This document shows positions 1-5,607 of a stretch of DNA of 10,364 nt, piece after piece. Position numbers and translations under genes: made by a program. Below the pieces are notes generated by a model. That model worked only from the letters and a program-made list of their open reading frames with translations, was not told where the DNA came from and did no database searches. Origin of the DNA: Spirochaetaceae bacterium (GTDB lineage: Bacteria > Spirochaetota > Spirochaetia > DSM-27196 > SKKC01). Position 1 is the stretch's first letter. Each line of letters starts with the position of its first letter. Where the stretch lies: NCBI GenBank assembly GCA_003554375.1, contig PWGF01000095.1, positions 1 to 10,364 of the forward strand, read 5' to 3'.

Positions 1-772
1 CATCCTGCTTGGCCTCATCGCGGAAATGCTCCTCCAAGCGCTCGGCGATCTCTTCACGCTCCATCGACTCCCAGCCGGCCGCATCGATATCCTCCTGCTC
101 CGTCGGATCAAGACCGATCGCGGACTCCAAGCCGTCGAATGCTTCGCCAAACGCGCCGGCCTCCATGACGGCAAGCACGGCGTTCATCCCCGAGAGATAG
201 TTCTCCACAATCGACCGCAACACCGCCCCCGCGATCTCCACGTCCGGCCCCTGGATGACGGCAAGCGTCGCCTCCCCGGGCGCCTCCCCAGGTGCCGCCG
301 GGTCCGCGGCTTCCGCCCCCTCCCCAGGTGCCGCGGGGTCCCCGGGTTCCGCCGCGTGCCCCGGCGTCGGCTCGCCGGGCGCCCCCTCCCCGGGTTCCGC
401 CGCCTGGCCGGCGCCTCCGGCCCGCTCCCCGAACTCCACCGCCGCGCTGAACCCGCTCGGAATGTGGAGCGCGGTCTCCATCCGCTCCTCGCGGATCGCG
501 CGTTCGGCCTCTTCGCGCCGATCGAACTCGGCAACCGCGATATAATCCGCCATCTCCTCGCTTCCGAGGAACTCGACAACTCGCTCCCCCTGCGTTCCGT
601 CGTCCTCGTTTGCCACCGCCGTCTTCACCGGCTCGTCGAGAACGTCATCGGTCCCCGACAGCGCGGTTCCGAGAACCAGGATGACCGCCACCGGGAACAG
701 AAGCTGCATCACAAGCGCGATCGGATCACGCGCATTTCGGATGAGACTTACCTTGAATATGGTTCCAAACAT
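1..772 (-). CDS. ABC-2 type transporter permease, N-terminal part (runs off left edge)
   Basis: This is the membrane subunit of an ABC exporter, read here for its first 257 residues; the rest lies beyond position 1. The start ATG at 772-770 has an upstream AGAGGTG that can serve as ribosome binding site. Residues 18-38 form one hydrophobic helix. A large hydrophilic domain follows, as in ABC-2 permeases that carry an extracytoplasmic domain between the first two membrane segments. The stretch around residues 50-115 (a TAVANEDDG motif, then EEAERAIREE and ALHIPSGFS) matches the pattern known for the ABC2_membrane_3 family. Residues about 119-168 are a Pro/Gly/Ala/Glu-rich insertion. The gene lies 78 bp downstream of its ATPase on the same strand, so the two are surely one operon. 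The substrate is unknown; drug, lipid or polymer export are all possible. The family call is firm but the role is not. Confidence 0.85.
   Translation of the reverse strand, partial: MFGTIFKVSLIRNARDPIALVMQLLFPVAVILVLGTALSGTDDVLDEPVKTAVANEDDGTQGERVVEFLGSEEMADYIAVAEFDRREEAERAIREERMETALHIPSGFSAAVEFGERAGGAGQAAEPGEGAPGEPTPGHAAEPGDPAAPGEGAEAADPAAPGEAPGEATLAVIQGPDVEIAGAVLRSIVENYLSGMNAVLAVMEAGAFGEAFDGLESAIGLDPTEQEDIDAAGWESMEREEIAERLEEHFRDEAKQD
269..418 (-). repeat. Low-complexity Pro-Gly-Ala-Glu repeat inside the permease
   Basis: The segment encodes permease residues about 119-168, built from irregular AEPG, APGE and DPAAPGE units. DNA copies can be seen directly. CCTCCCCAGGTGCCG occurs at 283-297 and 319-333, 36 bp apart. 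CCCCGGGTTCCGCCGC occurs at 340-355 and 388-403, 48 bp apart. Both spacings are multiples of three, so the reading frame is kept. It probably forms a flexible linker in the extracytoplasmic domain and may vary in length between strains. Confidence 0.75.
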
Positions 773-850
773 ACGTTGCGCACCTCTCAATCACGCCGGT
801 CAGCGCCGCGGCCGGGCGCCCCCCCTCGGCGCCAAGGCCGGCCACCCCAC

Positions 851-1819
851 TCAATCCCGGAGCGACCGCCCCGTCAGCGTGAGAAAAACCGACTCCAGGG
901 TCGGCCGTTCCACGTTCGCCGAAAGCACCTCACACCCGTGTGCGCTCACCTGCTCGATGAGCCGGGAGAGCCGCAGTTGATTCGCTCCGGCCATCAGCAC
1001 GATCTCCCGCTCGTTCTGTTCGCACTGCACCACCCCGGGCATCTTCTCAAGCTCCTCGACTACCGCCGGGAACACCCGGTTCAGCGACAGACTGATCCGC
1101 TCCTCCCGCTCCACAAAGCGAACCAGCTCCTCCTCGCTCCCCGACGCAATCACGCGCCCGTGGTCCAGAATCACGATGCGGTCGCAGATGCTCGACACCT
1201 CCTCCATGTAGTGGGAGGTGTAGACGATCGTCATCCCCCCTTCCCTGAGCGCGCGCACGCTCTCGAGAATATGGTTTCGCGACTGCGGATCGATCCCCAC
1301 CGTAGGCTCATCCATGATCAGGAGCTCCGGCTGATGAACCAACGCCGCGGCAATGTTGAGCCGCCGCTTCATGCCGCCGGAGAACTTCTTCGGCAATTCG
1401 CGCCGCCGCTCCGACAGCCCCACAAAATCGAGCGCCTCGCCTACCCGGCGCGAAAGCAGCTCTCCGCGCACGCCGTACAAGCGCCCAAAGAAGCGCAGGT
1501 TCTCCTCCGCGCTCAGGTCCTCGAGGATAGCCAGGTGCTGCGGCACCACCCCCATCCTCGCCTTCAAGCTCAGCTCATCTCCCCGAAACCGCTCCCCGAA
1601 CAGCTCCACCTCACCCGAGTCCGGCGAGAGAAGCCCCAGGAGCACCTTGATCGCCGTCGTCTTCCCCGCCCCGTTCGGCCCCAGCAAGCCGAAGATCTCT
1701 CCTGAGCGCACCGTGAGCGACGCGTTGTCCACCGCAACCATGTCGCCATACCGTTTCACCATATTCCGCGTCTCGACCACCTGCTCGACTCCCTGCTCGA
1801 GTGCCTGCTCAACTGCCAT
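851..1819 (-). CDS. ABC transporter ATP-binding protein, DrrA type
   Basis: This is the 322-residue cytoplasmic ATPase that powers the exporter whose permease follows it. All nucleotide-binding motifs are intact: Walker A GPNGAGKT at 47-54, Q-loop Gln94, signature FSGGMKRR at 146-153, Walker B LLIMDEP at 166-172 with catalytic Glu171, D-loop GIDP at 175-178 and switch His203. After the ATPase core come about 90 residues ending in RPTLESVFLTLTG, the C-terminal domain typical of DrrA-like (drug or antibiotic export) ATPases. The start ATG at 1819-1817 has a modest AGGGTGG upstream. The core family strand VVETRNMVKRYG begins at residue 14, so the first 13 residues are an extension, encoded by a 12-bp tandem repeat. 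The permease starts 78 bp downstream. The substrate cannot be told from the sequence. Confidence 0.93.
   Translation of the reverse strand: MAVEQALEQGVEQVVETRNMVKRYGDMVAVDNASLTVRSGEIFGLLGPNGAGKTTAIKVLLGLLSPDSGEVELFGERFRGDELSLKARMGVVPQHLAILEDLSAEENLRFFGRLYGVRGELLSRRVGEALDFVGLSERRRELPKKFSGGMKRRLNIAAALVHQPELLIMDEPTVGIDPQSRNHILESVRALREGGMTIVYTSHYMEEVSSICDRIVILDHGRVIASGSEEELVRFVEREERISLSLNRVFPAVVEELEKMPGVVQCEQNEREIVLMAGANQLRLSRLIEQVSAHGCEVLSANVERPTLESVFLTLTGRSLRD
1774..1813 (-). repeat. 12-bp tandem repeat at the 5' end of the ATPase gene
   Basis: Reading on the minus strand, the codons for residues 3-16 repeat a 12-bp unit with GAGCAGG at its centre three times, plus a partial fourth copy. They encode VEQA, LEQG, VEQV and VET. 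The unit is a multiple of three, so copy-number change would lengthen or shorten the N-terminus without a frameshift. Confidence 0.7.
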
Positions 1820-2161
1820 GGCGCCACCCTATCGCAACCGAACCCGGCGGAGCCAGGTGTCAATCGGCACATTCGCCGGTGCAATTCGGCCCATGACATT
1901 TCTCATAGAGCGTGAGGCGGAGATTGTTGTCGGCCGCAGTGAGGGGAGCCGCCCCGTTTTCTAAAGAATCTGGGCGTGCCCCCGGCCCAAGCCGCACCTC
2001 TTTGGGGCCGCGGGGCGCCGCCGCGCACACTCCGCTTCCCGCTTCCCGCCGGCGGCTCAGGCCGGGGTCAGGCCGTCCGGGGGTTCCGTCCCGCCCCACA
2101 CCGAACCCGCCCCCGGATCTCACCCACGCCCCTCTCCGGCGACGCCGAACTCCCCGAGCGC

Positions 2162-2185
2162 GGCGTGCGGCGGGACCGCCACGCC
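2162..2185. repeat. GC-rich hairpin
   Basis: GGCGT pairs with ACGCC and the inner GGCG pairs with CGCC around a GGAC loop, with a two-base bulge, giving nine base pairs in 24 bases. There is no U-run on either side, so it is not an ordinary terminator. Confidence 0.5.
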
Positions 2186-2221
2186 GGTCCGTCCGACCCG
2201 GCCCGCGGCCTCCCGGCGTCG

Positions 2222-2236
2222 CCCGGCGCCGCCGGG
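2222..2236. repeat. GC-rich hairpin
   Basis: CCCGGC and GCCGGG form a perfect six-base-pair stem around a three-base GCC loop. It lies about 40 bp from the hairpin at 2162-2185 in the same GC-rich gene-free stretch. Confidence 0.45.
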
Positions 2237-2493
2237 ACCCAACCGCCGAGCTCCGCCCCATCCCGGAGCCCTCAGCTCCGTTCCCCCAGCCGGACGGCCC
2301 GGCGGGCGCCCCTCCCGTCCTTCACGCATCTGACGGCACTGCGCATCAGGCCTGGAAAGTGCACAGGCATGTTCCCAGCCGCTGGCCGGGACCGAGCCCG
2401 GTATCCCGGGCGATTCGCGGACAGGGCAGCTGCCGTGCTACTGAAAATGCCTTCGAAAGAGCTCTCCCCGCCTCCCCATTTTTGCATCTCGAT

Positions 2494-2523
2494 TTGACCC
2501 GGCGGTTCTCGCCTATCTATTCT
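2494..2523 (+). promoter_or_regulatory. Candidate sigma70-type promoter for the transglycosylase gene
   Basis: A TTGACC at 2494-2499 is followed, after 18 bp, by TATTCT at 2518-2523; a TATAAC sits at 2523-2528. The start codon is at 2536, so transcription would begin at most about 6 bases before it, or at it. This would give a nearly or fully leaderless mRNA. Confidence 0.45.
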
Positions 2524-2535
2524 ATAACCCAAGTA

Positions 2536-4140
2536 ATGAACTACCGCGGCAGGTTCTACATTCGCCGCTCCTCTTCCGTCGTCGACGGAGCTTCCGCCTT
2601 CGAGCGCCGCCGTATAGGCGCGCTCATCGCGTGCGTCCTCCTTTCCGTACTTCTCCCGGTGCTCACACTGAGTACCCTTGCCGGTTGCGGTCAAACGCAG
2701 GCCGTCGATGAAGATACCCCGTTAATCCCCCCCGAGCCGCCCGGCGTCGACCTGGCGGAGATCCAAGAGAGGGGCACCCTGCGCGCCATAACCAGCTACG
2801 GGCCTTTGAGCTACTTTCAGTACCGCGGCCGCCCGCTCGGTTTTGAGTATGAGCTTGCCGAGCGGCTTGCCGACACGCTCGGCGTTGAGCTCGAGATCAT
2901 CCCCGCCGCCGATATCGGCGAGATGCAGGAGTTTCTGCACCACGGCCACGGCGACATCATCGCCTACCGGCTCACTATCACCGCCGAGCGCGGACGCACT
3001 CTGGCTTTTACCACTCCCGTTACCTCCACGCGCCACGTCCTCGTGCAACCGGATCCTGGTGACCGGCGCGATGCGCCCGACAGCCAAACTGAAGCCCGGA
3101 ACGATCCGTCGGCCCACGCCCCGGAACAGCGCCGCGATACAAGCTTCGTCCAACGCCCCGAAGAGCTTGCCGGGCGCGAAGTCCACGTTCGGAAGGGCTC
3201 GGTATACGTCTCGCGGCTCCAAGAGCTGCAAGCCGAGATGGATATCCCCATCGAGATCGTCGAAGCCGATCCCGAGGTCACCACCGAGCAGCTCATCGAG
3301 GCCGTCCACGACGGCGAGATCCCGCTCACCGTGGCCGACGAGGAGATCGCGCAAATCCTCAGCTCGCACTACGACCGAGTCGATATAGAGACCGTGCTCA
3401 CTCCCCCGCAGCCCACCGCCTGGGCGGTGCGCCCTGAGTCCGAGGGGCTTCTGGGCGCGGTCGACCAGTGGCTCACCGAAGAGCGCAGACACGCCGACTT
3501 CCACGTCATCTACAACCGCTACTTCAGAGCCCCTCGCGATTTCCGCTCCCGAATCAGCGATGACGCGTTCACCGTTCGCGGCGGCTCTATCTCCCCCTAC
3601 GACGAGATCTTCCGGCGTGAAGCTCGACGCCTCGACTGGGACTGGCGTCTCCTCGCCGCCCTCGCCTATCAGGAATCGCGGTTCAACCCCAACGCCCGCT
3701 CCTGGGTCGGGGCTGTCGGAGTCATGCAGCTCATGCCGGCCACCGCCCGCCAATTCGGCGTGGCCAGGCGCACCGATCCCGAGCAGAGCATCGCCGGGGG
3801 CGTGCGCTTCCTGGCCTGGCTTCAATCGTTCTGGGAGGAGCGCGTCCCCGATCCTGATGAACGCCTGCGGTTCATTCTCGCCTCCTACAACGTGGGCCAC
3901 GGCCACGTGCAGGATGCCCAACGCCTTGCCGAGTATTTCGGCCACGATGCCACCTCATGGGACGACGTCTCCACGTTCCTCCGCAAGAAAAGCGACCCTC
4001 AGTACTACCTCCACGACGTCGTCCGCAACGGCTACGCGCGCGGCAGTGAGCCCGTCGCGTACGTCTCGAGCATTCTTCGCCTGTACCGGCATTACGAGCG
4101 CCTTGCCGAAACCTGGCACCCCAATTTTACCCAGCGATGA
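2536..4140 (+). CDS. mltF: MltF-like membrane-bound lytic murein transglycosylase (lipoprotein)
   Basis: This is a 534-residue peptidoglycan-cleaving enzyme, expected to break the MurNAc-GlcNAc bond and form 1,6-anhydroMurNAc. The signal peptide has RRR at 24-26, a hydrophobic core at 27-47 and lipobox LAGC, so Cys51 should carry the lipid anchor. Residues about 72-330 form a solute-binding type domain (SBP_bac_3) like the regulatory domain of MltF. Residues about 350-520 form the SLT domain: catalytic Glu380 in AYQES, GVMQLMPATA at 395-404, the EQSIAGGVRFL stretch and a YNVGHGH motif near 451-457. The order and wording match E. coli MltF closely. A hydrophilic insert of about 30 residues (173-203) interrupts the first domain. 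I chose the ATG at 2536 because the in-frame sequence upstream is Arg/Pro noise; no ribosome binding site precedes it. The next gene converges on it. Confidence 0.88.
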   Translation: MNYRGRFYIRRSSSVVDGASAFERRRIGALIACVLLSVLLPVLTLSTLAGCGQTQAVDEDTPLIPPEPPGVDLAEIQERGTLRAITSYGPLSYFQYRGRPLGFEYELAERLADTLGVELEIIPAADIGEMQEFLHHGHGDIIAYRLTITAERGRTLAFTTPVTSTRHVLVQPDPGDRRDAPDSQTEARNDPSAHAPEQRRDTSFVQRPEELAGREVHVRKGSVYVSRLQELQAEMDIPIEIVEADPEVTTEQLIEAVHDGEIPLTVADEEIAQILSSHYDRVDIETVLTPPQPTAWAVRPESEGLLGAVDQWLTEERRHADFHVIYNRYFRAPRDFRSRISDDAFTVRGGSISPYDEIFRREARRLDWDWRLLAALAYQESRFNPNARSWVGAVGVMQLMPATARQFGVARRTDPEQSIAGGVRFLAWLQSFWEERVPDPDERLRFILASYNVGHGHVQDAQRLAEYFGHDATSWDDVSTFLRKKSDPQYYLHDVVRNGYARGSEPVAYVSSILRLYRHYERLAETWHPNFTQR

Positions 4141-4223
4141 GGTAAGAACCGGGCGCGTTCCCCCAAAGCCTCCCTCATTATCCGACGGCCACCCTCTCTC
4201 CGGGCCCCGCTGTGGGGACGGCC

Positions 4224-5246
4224 TTAGGGAGCCCTGTTCAACCCAGTGAAGCCGCGCCGGCCGCACTTTTTCCCCGCCAGACGATTAGCCTGCGCGAGGG
4301 TGTGGCGCACATCGTCACCCGTCAGAAGCCCGTGAATCACTCCTGCGTTGAACACGTCTCCGGCACCAACCGTATCGATCACTGAAGGTGGCAGGTACGG
4401 CGGTTCATGATGGATCGCGCCAGTCTCGTCGCGAACCCAGGCACCATTGTCCCCCCACGCACAGAATACCGTGCGCCGTCCAACTCCGATCCCCGGCCTC
4501 GGCCGGCCCGGCTTCCTGCCACCCCCCGCTCCTGCATCCTCCCCGGTACTTGGCTCCGTTCGCTCACCGGCGCCACCGGTCACGTTCCACTGCGGTGCGC
4601 CGGCTTCCGCACCGTTCGTGAAAAGACCCTCAGAGCCCGCTGCCGCCGCCAGGAAAGAGCCTCCGTCGTCGAACCCCAGCGATTGGGCATACACCCTGCT
4701 GCAGAGAATAACATCCGCCGCCGCTGCCGCCACCTCTATTCCCGGCCGAGGCTTCTCGACCTCGACGGAGATCGGTACTCCCGGAGCGCGCCGCCGCGCT
4801 TCCCGGATCATGTCCGGAAGCACGTCCACGTTCCGCCCCTCGAAATGCAGCCAGTCCAGGTCTTCAAGCCCAACTCGTGCAAAATCCTCATAGCTCAGCT
4901 CCCGCAGATCTCGATAATGGACGATCGTACGCGAACCAGTCTGGCGGCTCAGCGTGACATACGAAGTCGGAGCCGCCCCTCCCTTGACGACCGGCGCATC
5001 GCGGTGGTCGACGCCTGCTGAGCTCATGGCCTCGCATATGCACCGTGCATTCGCATCGTCGCTCAACACGCCTAGCCACCGAACGGCGTGTTCGAGCTGT
5101 GCAAGGACGACTGCGGTATTTGCAGCGTTCCCCCCGCGCCGTATCTCGTGGGAAGAGGCCCGGATCTCCGCGTCTTCCTCCGGATACGCCGGCACCGTAT
5201 TCACAATGTCCAGGGTCGCTATACCCGTCACCAGAATCCGTTTCAT
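4224..5246 (-). CDS. Ketohexokinase-like PfkB sugar kinase with a low-complexity insert
   Basis: This is a 340-residue cytoplasmic ribokinase-fold kinase, expected to phosphorylate a ketose such as fructose with ATP. The start at 5246 is chosen for the AGGAG at 5259-5255, eight bases upstream; an earlier ATG would add 13 residues without a ribosome binding site. PfkB motifs are intact: substrate-binding GGNAANT at 38-44 and the anion-hole signature DTVGAGD at 291-297, with catalytic Asp297. Several stretches resemble animal ketohexokinase specifically: WLHFEGRN at 132-139, SVEVEKPR at 160-167, FCAWGDNGAW at 261-270 and AGKKCG with the following RGFTG near 324-334. Residues about 204-256 are a Gly/Glu/Pro-rich insert where animal ketohexokinase has a short loop. 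The gene is convergent with the transglycosylase gene and divergent from the beta-propeller gene. Family is sure; ketose preference is inferred from resemblance. Confidence 0.85.
   Translation of the reverse strand: MKRILVTGIATLDIVNTVPAYPEEDAEIRASSHEIRRGGNAANTAVVLAQLEHAVRWLGVLSDDANARCICEAMSSAGVDHRDAPVVKGGAAPTSYVTLSRQTGSRTIVHYRDLRELSYEDFARVGLEDLDWLHFEGRNVDVLPDMIREARRRAPGVPISVEVEKPRPGIEVAAAAADVILCSRVYAQSLGFDDGGSFLAAAAGSEGLFTNGAEAGAPQWNVTGGAGERTEPSTGEDAGAGGGRKPGRPRPGIGVGRRTVFCAWGDNGAWVRDETGAIHHEPPYLPPSVIDTVGAGDVFNAGVIHGLLTGDDVRHTLAQANRLAGKKCGRRGFTGLNRAP
4479..4637 (-). other. Low-complexity insert in the sugar kinase
   Basis: Codons for kinase residues about 204-256 encode a Gly-, Ala-, Glu- and Pro-rich segment, including a GEDAGAGGGRKPGRPRPG stretch. 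It lies between helix SFLAAA and the conserved strand VFCAW. Related ketohexokinases have only a few residues here. The insert keeps the frame, and the conserved motifs on both sides are intact. Confidence 0.65.
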
Positions 5247-5388
5247 CTGCCGTACTCCTGTTTCGACACCCCGCGCTCCGTGCATGGTTGCAGAAGCCTA
5301 AGTCTCCCTTGTCACGACCTACGCAGTTGGGCCGGTGCGACTCTACGTCGGCGGCGAGAAGACGATGAAACGAGCACACCCCTTCTCC

Positions 5389-5422
5389 CCTCGCCCCTAC
5401 CTGCCGCAGGCAGGGGCCGAGG
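5389..5422. repeat. Palindromic (REP-like) hairpin
   Basis: CCTGCC at 5400-5405 and GGCAGG at 5409-5414 pair around a GCA loop. The stem continues with CC at 5396-5397 to GG at 5415-5416, past a TA bulge, and CCTCG at 5389-5393 to CGAGG at 5418-5422. It sits upstream of both neighbouring genes, so it cannot be a terminator for either. It resembles the extragenic palindromes scattered through many high-GC genomes, but no second copy is in this window. Confidence 0.6.
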
Positions 5423-5475
5423 AGGGCCCGGCGCGCTTCCGGATGTAGTGTCCAACTGCGTTTGCCCTGGCTCCC

Positions 5476-5505
5476 TTGCCCCCTGGCCTTCATCTCCGCT
5501 ATGAT
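5476..5505 (+). promoter_or_regulatory. Candidate promoter for the beta-propeller lipoprotein gene
   Basis: TTGCCC at 5476-5481 and TATGAT at 5500-5505 are 18 bp apart. The -10 box matches the sigma70 consensus in five of six positions and the -35 box in four. It would give a 5' leader of about 95 bases. The first TCCGCTAT copy overlaps the -10 box. Confidence 0.4.
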
Positions 5506-5584
5506 CAGCGTCTGCGCTTTCTATTATACGTACCTCCGCTATCATGTCTCGGGCAAAGCTCTCTTTTCGTTAACGGATAGCGGA
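5495..5584. repeat. Three TCCGCTAT elements (two direct, one inverted)
   Basis: TCCGCTAT lies at 5495-5502 and, as TCCGCTATC, at 5535-5543. Its exact reverse complement GATAGCGGA lies at 5576-5584. The centres are 40 and 41 bp apart, close to four helical turns. The first overlaps the plus-strand -10 box, the second lies in the spacer of the minus-strand promoter candidate, and the third lies just before the ribosome binding site of the lipoprotein gene. They may be half-sites of a regulator, but no family is recognised. Confidence 0.45.
5523..5550 (-). promoter_or_regulatory. Candidate promoter for the sugar kinase gene
   Basis: On the minus strand GAGACA (5550-5545) is followed, after 16 bp, by a perfect TATAAT (5528-5523). 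Transcription would start near 5516 and give a leader of about 270 bases that contains the palindrome at 5389-5422. Confidence 0.4.
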
Positions 5585-5607
5585 AGACAACGGGGGGAGG
5601 AAGAATC

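Larger units (their letters stand above)
1820..2535. other. Gene-free stretch between the divergent ABC operon and transglycosylase gene
   Basis: No convincing gene is present. Reading frames open here on both strands translate into Arg/Pro/Gly/Ala-rich sequence with no domain, no signal peptide and no ribosome binding site. The stretch is very rich in G and C between about 1970 and 2330, with several short perfect hairpins, then becomes less extreme toward 2535. It should contain the promoter of the ABC operon at its left end. A TTGACA reads on the minus strand at 1863-1858, but no good -10 box follows it. The transglycosylase promoter is at its right end. I recognised no riboswitch, RNase P RNA, tmRNA, 6S or SRP RNA consensus. 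Confidence 0.6.
5247..5607. promoter_or_regulatory. Divergent intergenic region between kinase and beta-propeller genes
   Basis: This 361-bp stretch separates two genes that read away from each other, so it should carry both promoters. The left two-thirds holds a strong palindrome at 5389-5422 and a GC-rich stretch. The right third is less GC-rich and holds promoter-like boxes in both directions plus three TCCGCTAT copies. No credible small gene was found. Confidence 0.6.

Noticed and set aside
26..1705. A 559-codon open frame on the plus strand
   Set aside because: It lies antisense across the permease and ATPase genes, and its translation is Arg/Pro/His/Leu-rich with no domain. The minus-strand frames carry complete ABC motifs, so this is a high-GC shadow.
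1860..2261. Minus-strand frame of 133 codons in the gene-free stretch
   Set aside because: Its product is Arg/Gly-rich with no fold or start signal. Open frames of this length arise easily in very GC-rich DNA.
1912..2535. Upstream in-frame extension of the transglycosylase
   Set aside because: The added 208 residues are Arg/Pro noise, there is no ribosome binding site, and the lipoprotein signal peptide begins only after 2536.
2722..3945. Minus-strand frame of 407 codons antisense to the transglycosylase
   Set aside because: It is a mirror of the codon bias of the real gene. The plus-strand product has a lipobox and complete SLT catalytic motifs, while this one has nothing recognisable.
4141..4223. 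Bidirectional terminator between the convergent genes
   Set aside because: Only a short CCCC/GGGG stem near 4205-4217 was found, with no T-run on either side. It is too weak to call.
5247..5285. Earlier kinase start at 5285
   Set aside because: The 13 added residues precede the family's usual start (MKRILVTGIATLDIV), and only the ATG at 5246 has an AGGAG at proper distance.
5495..5584. CRISPR array
   Set aside because: There are only three eight-base copies, one of them inverted, without spacer-repeat structure or cas genes.
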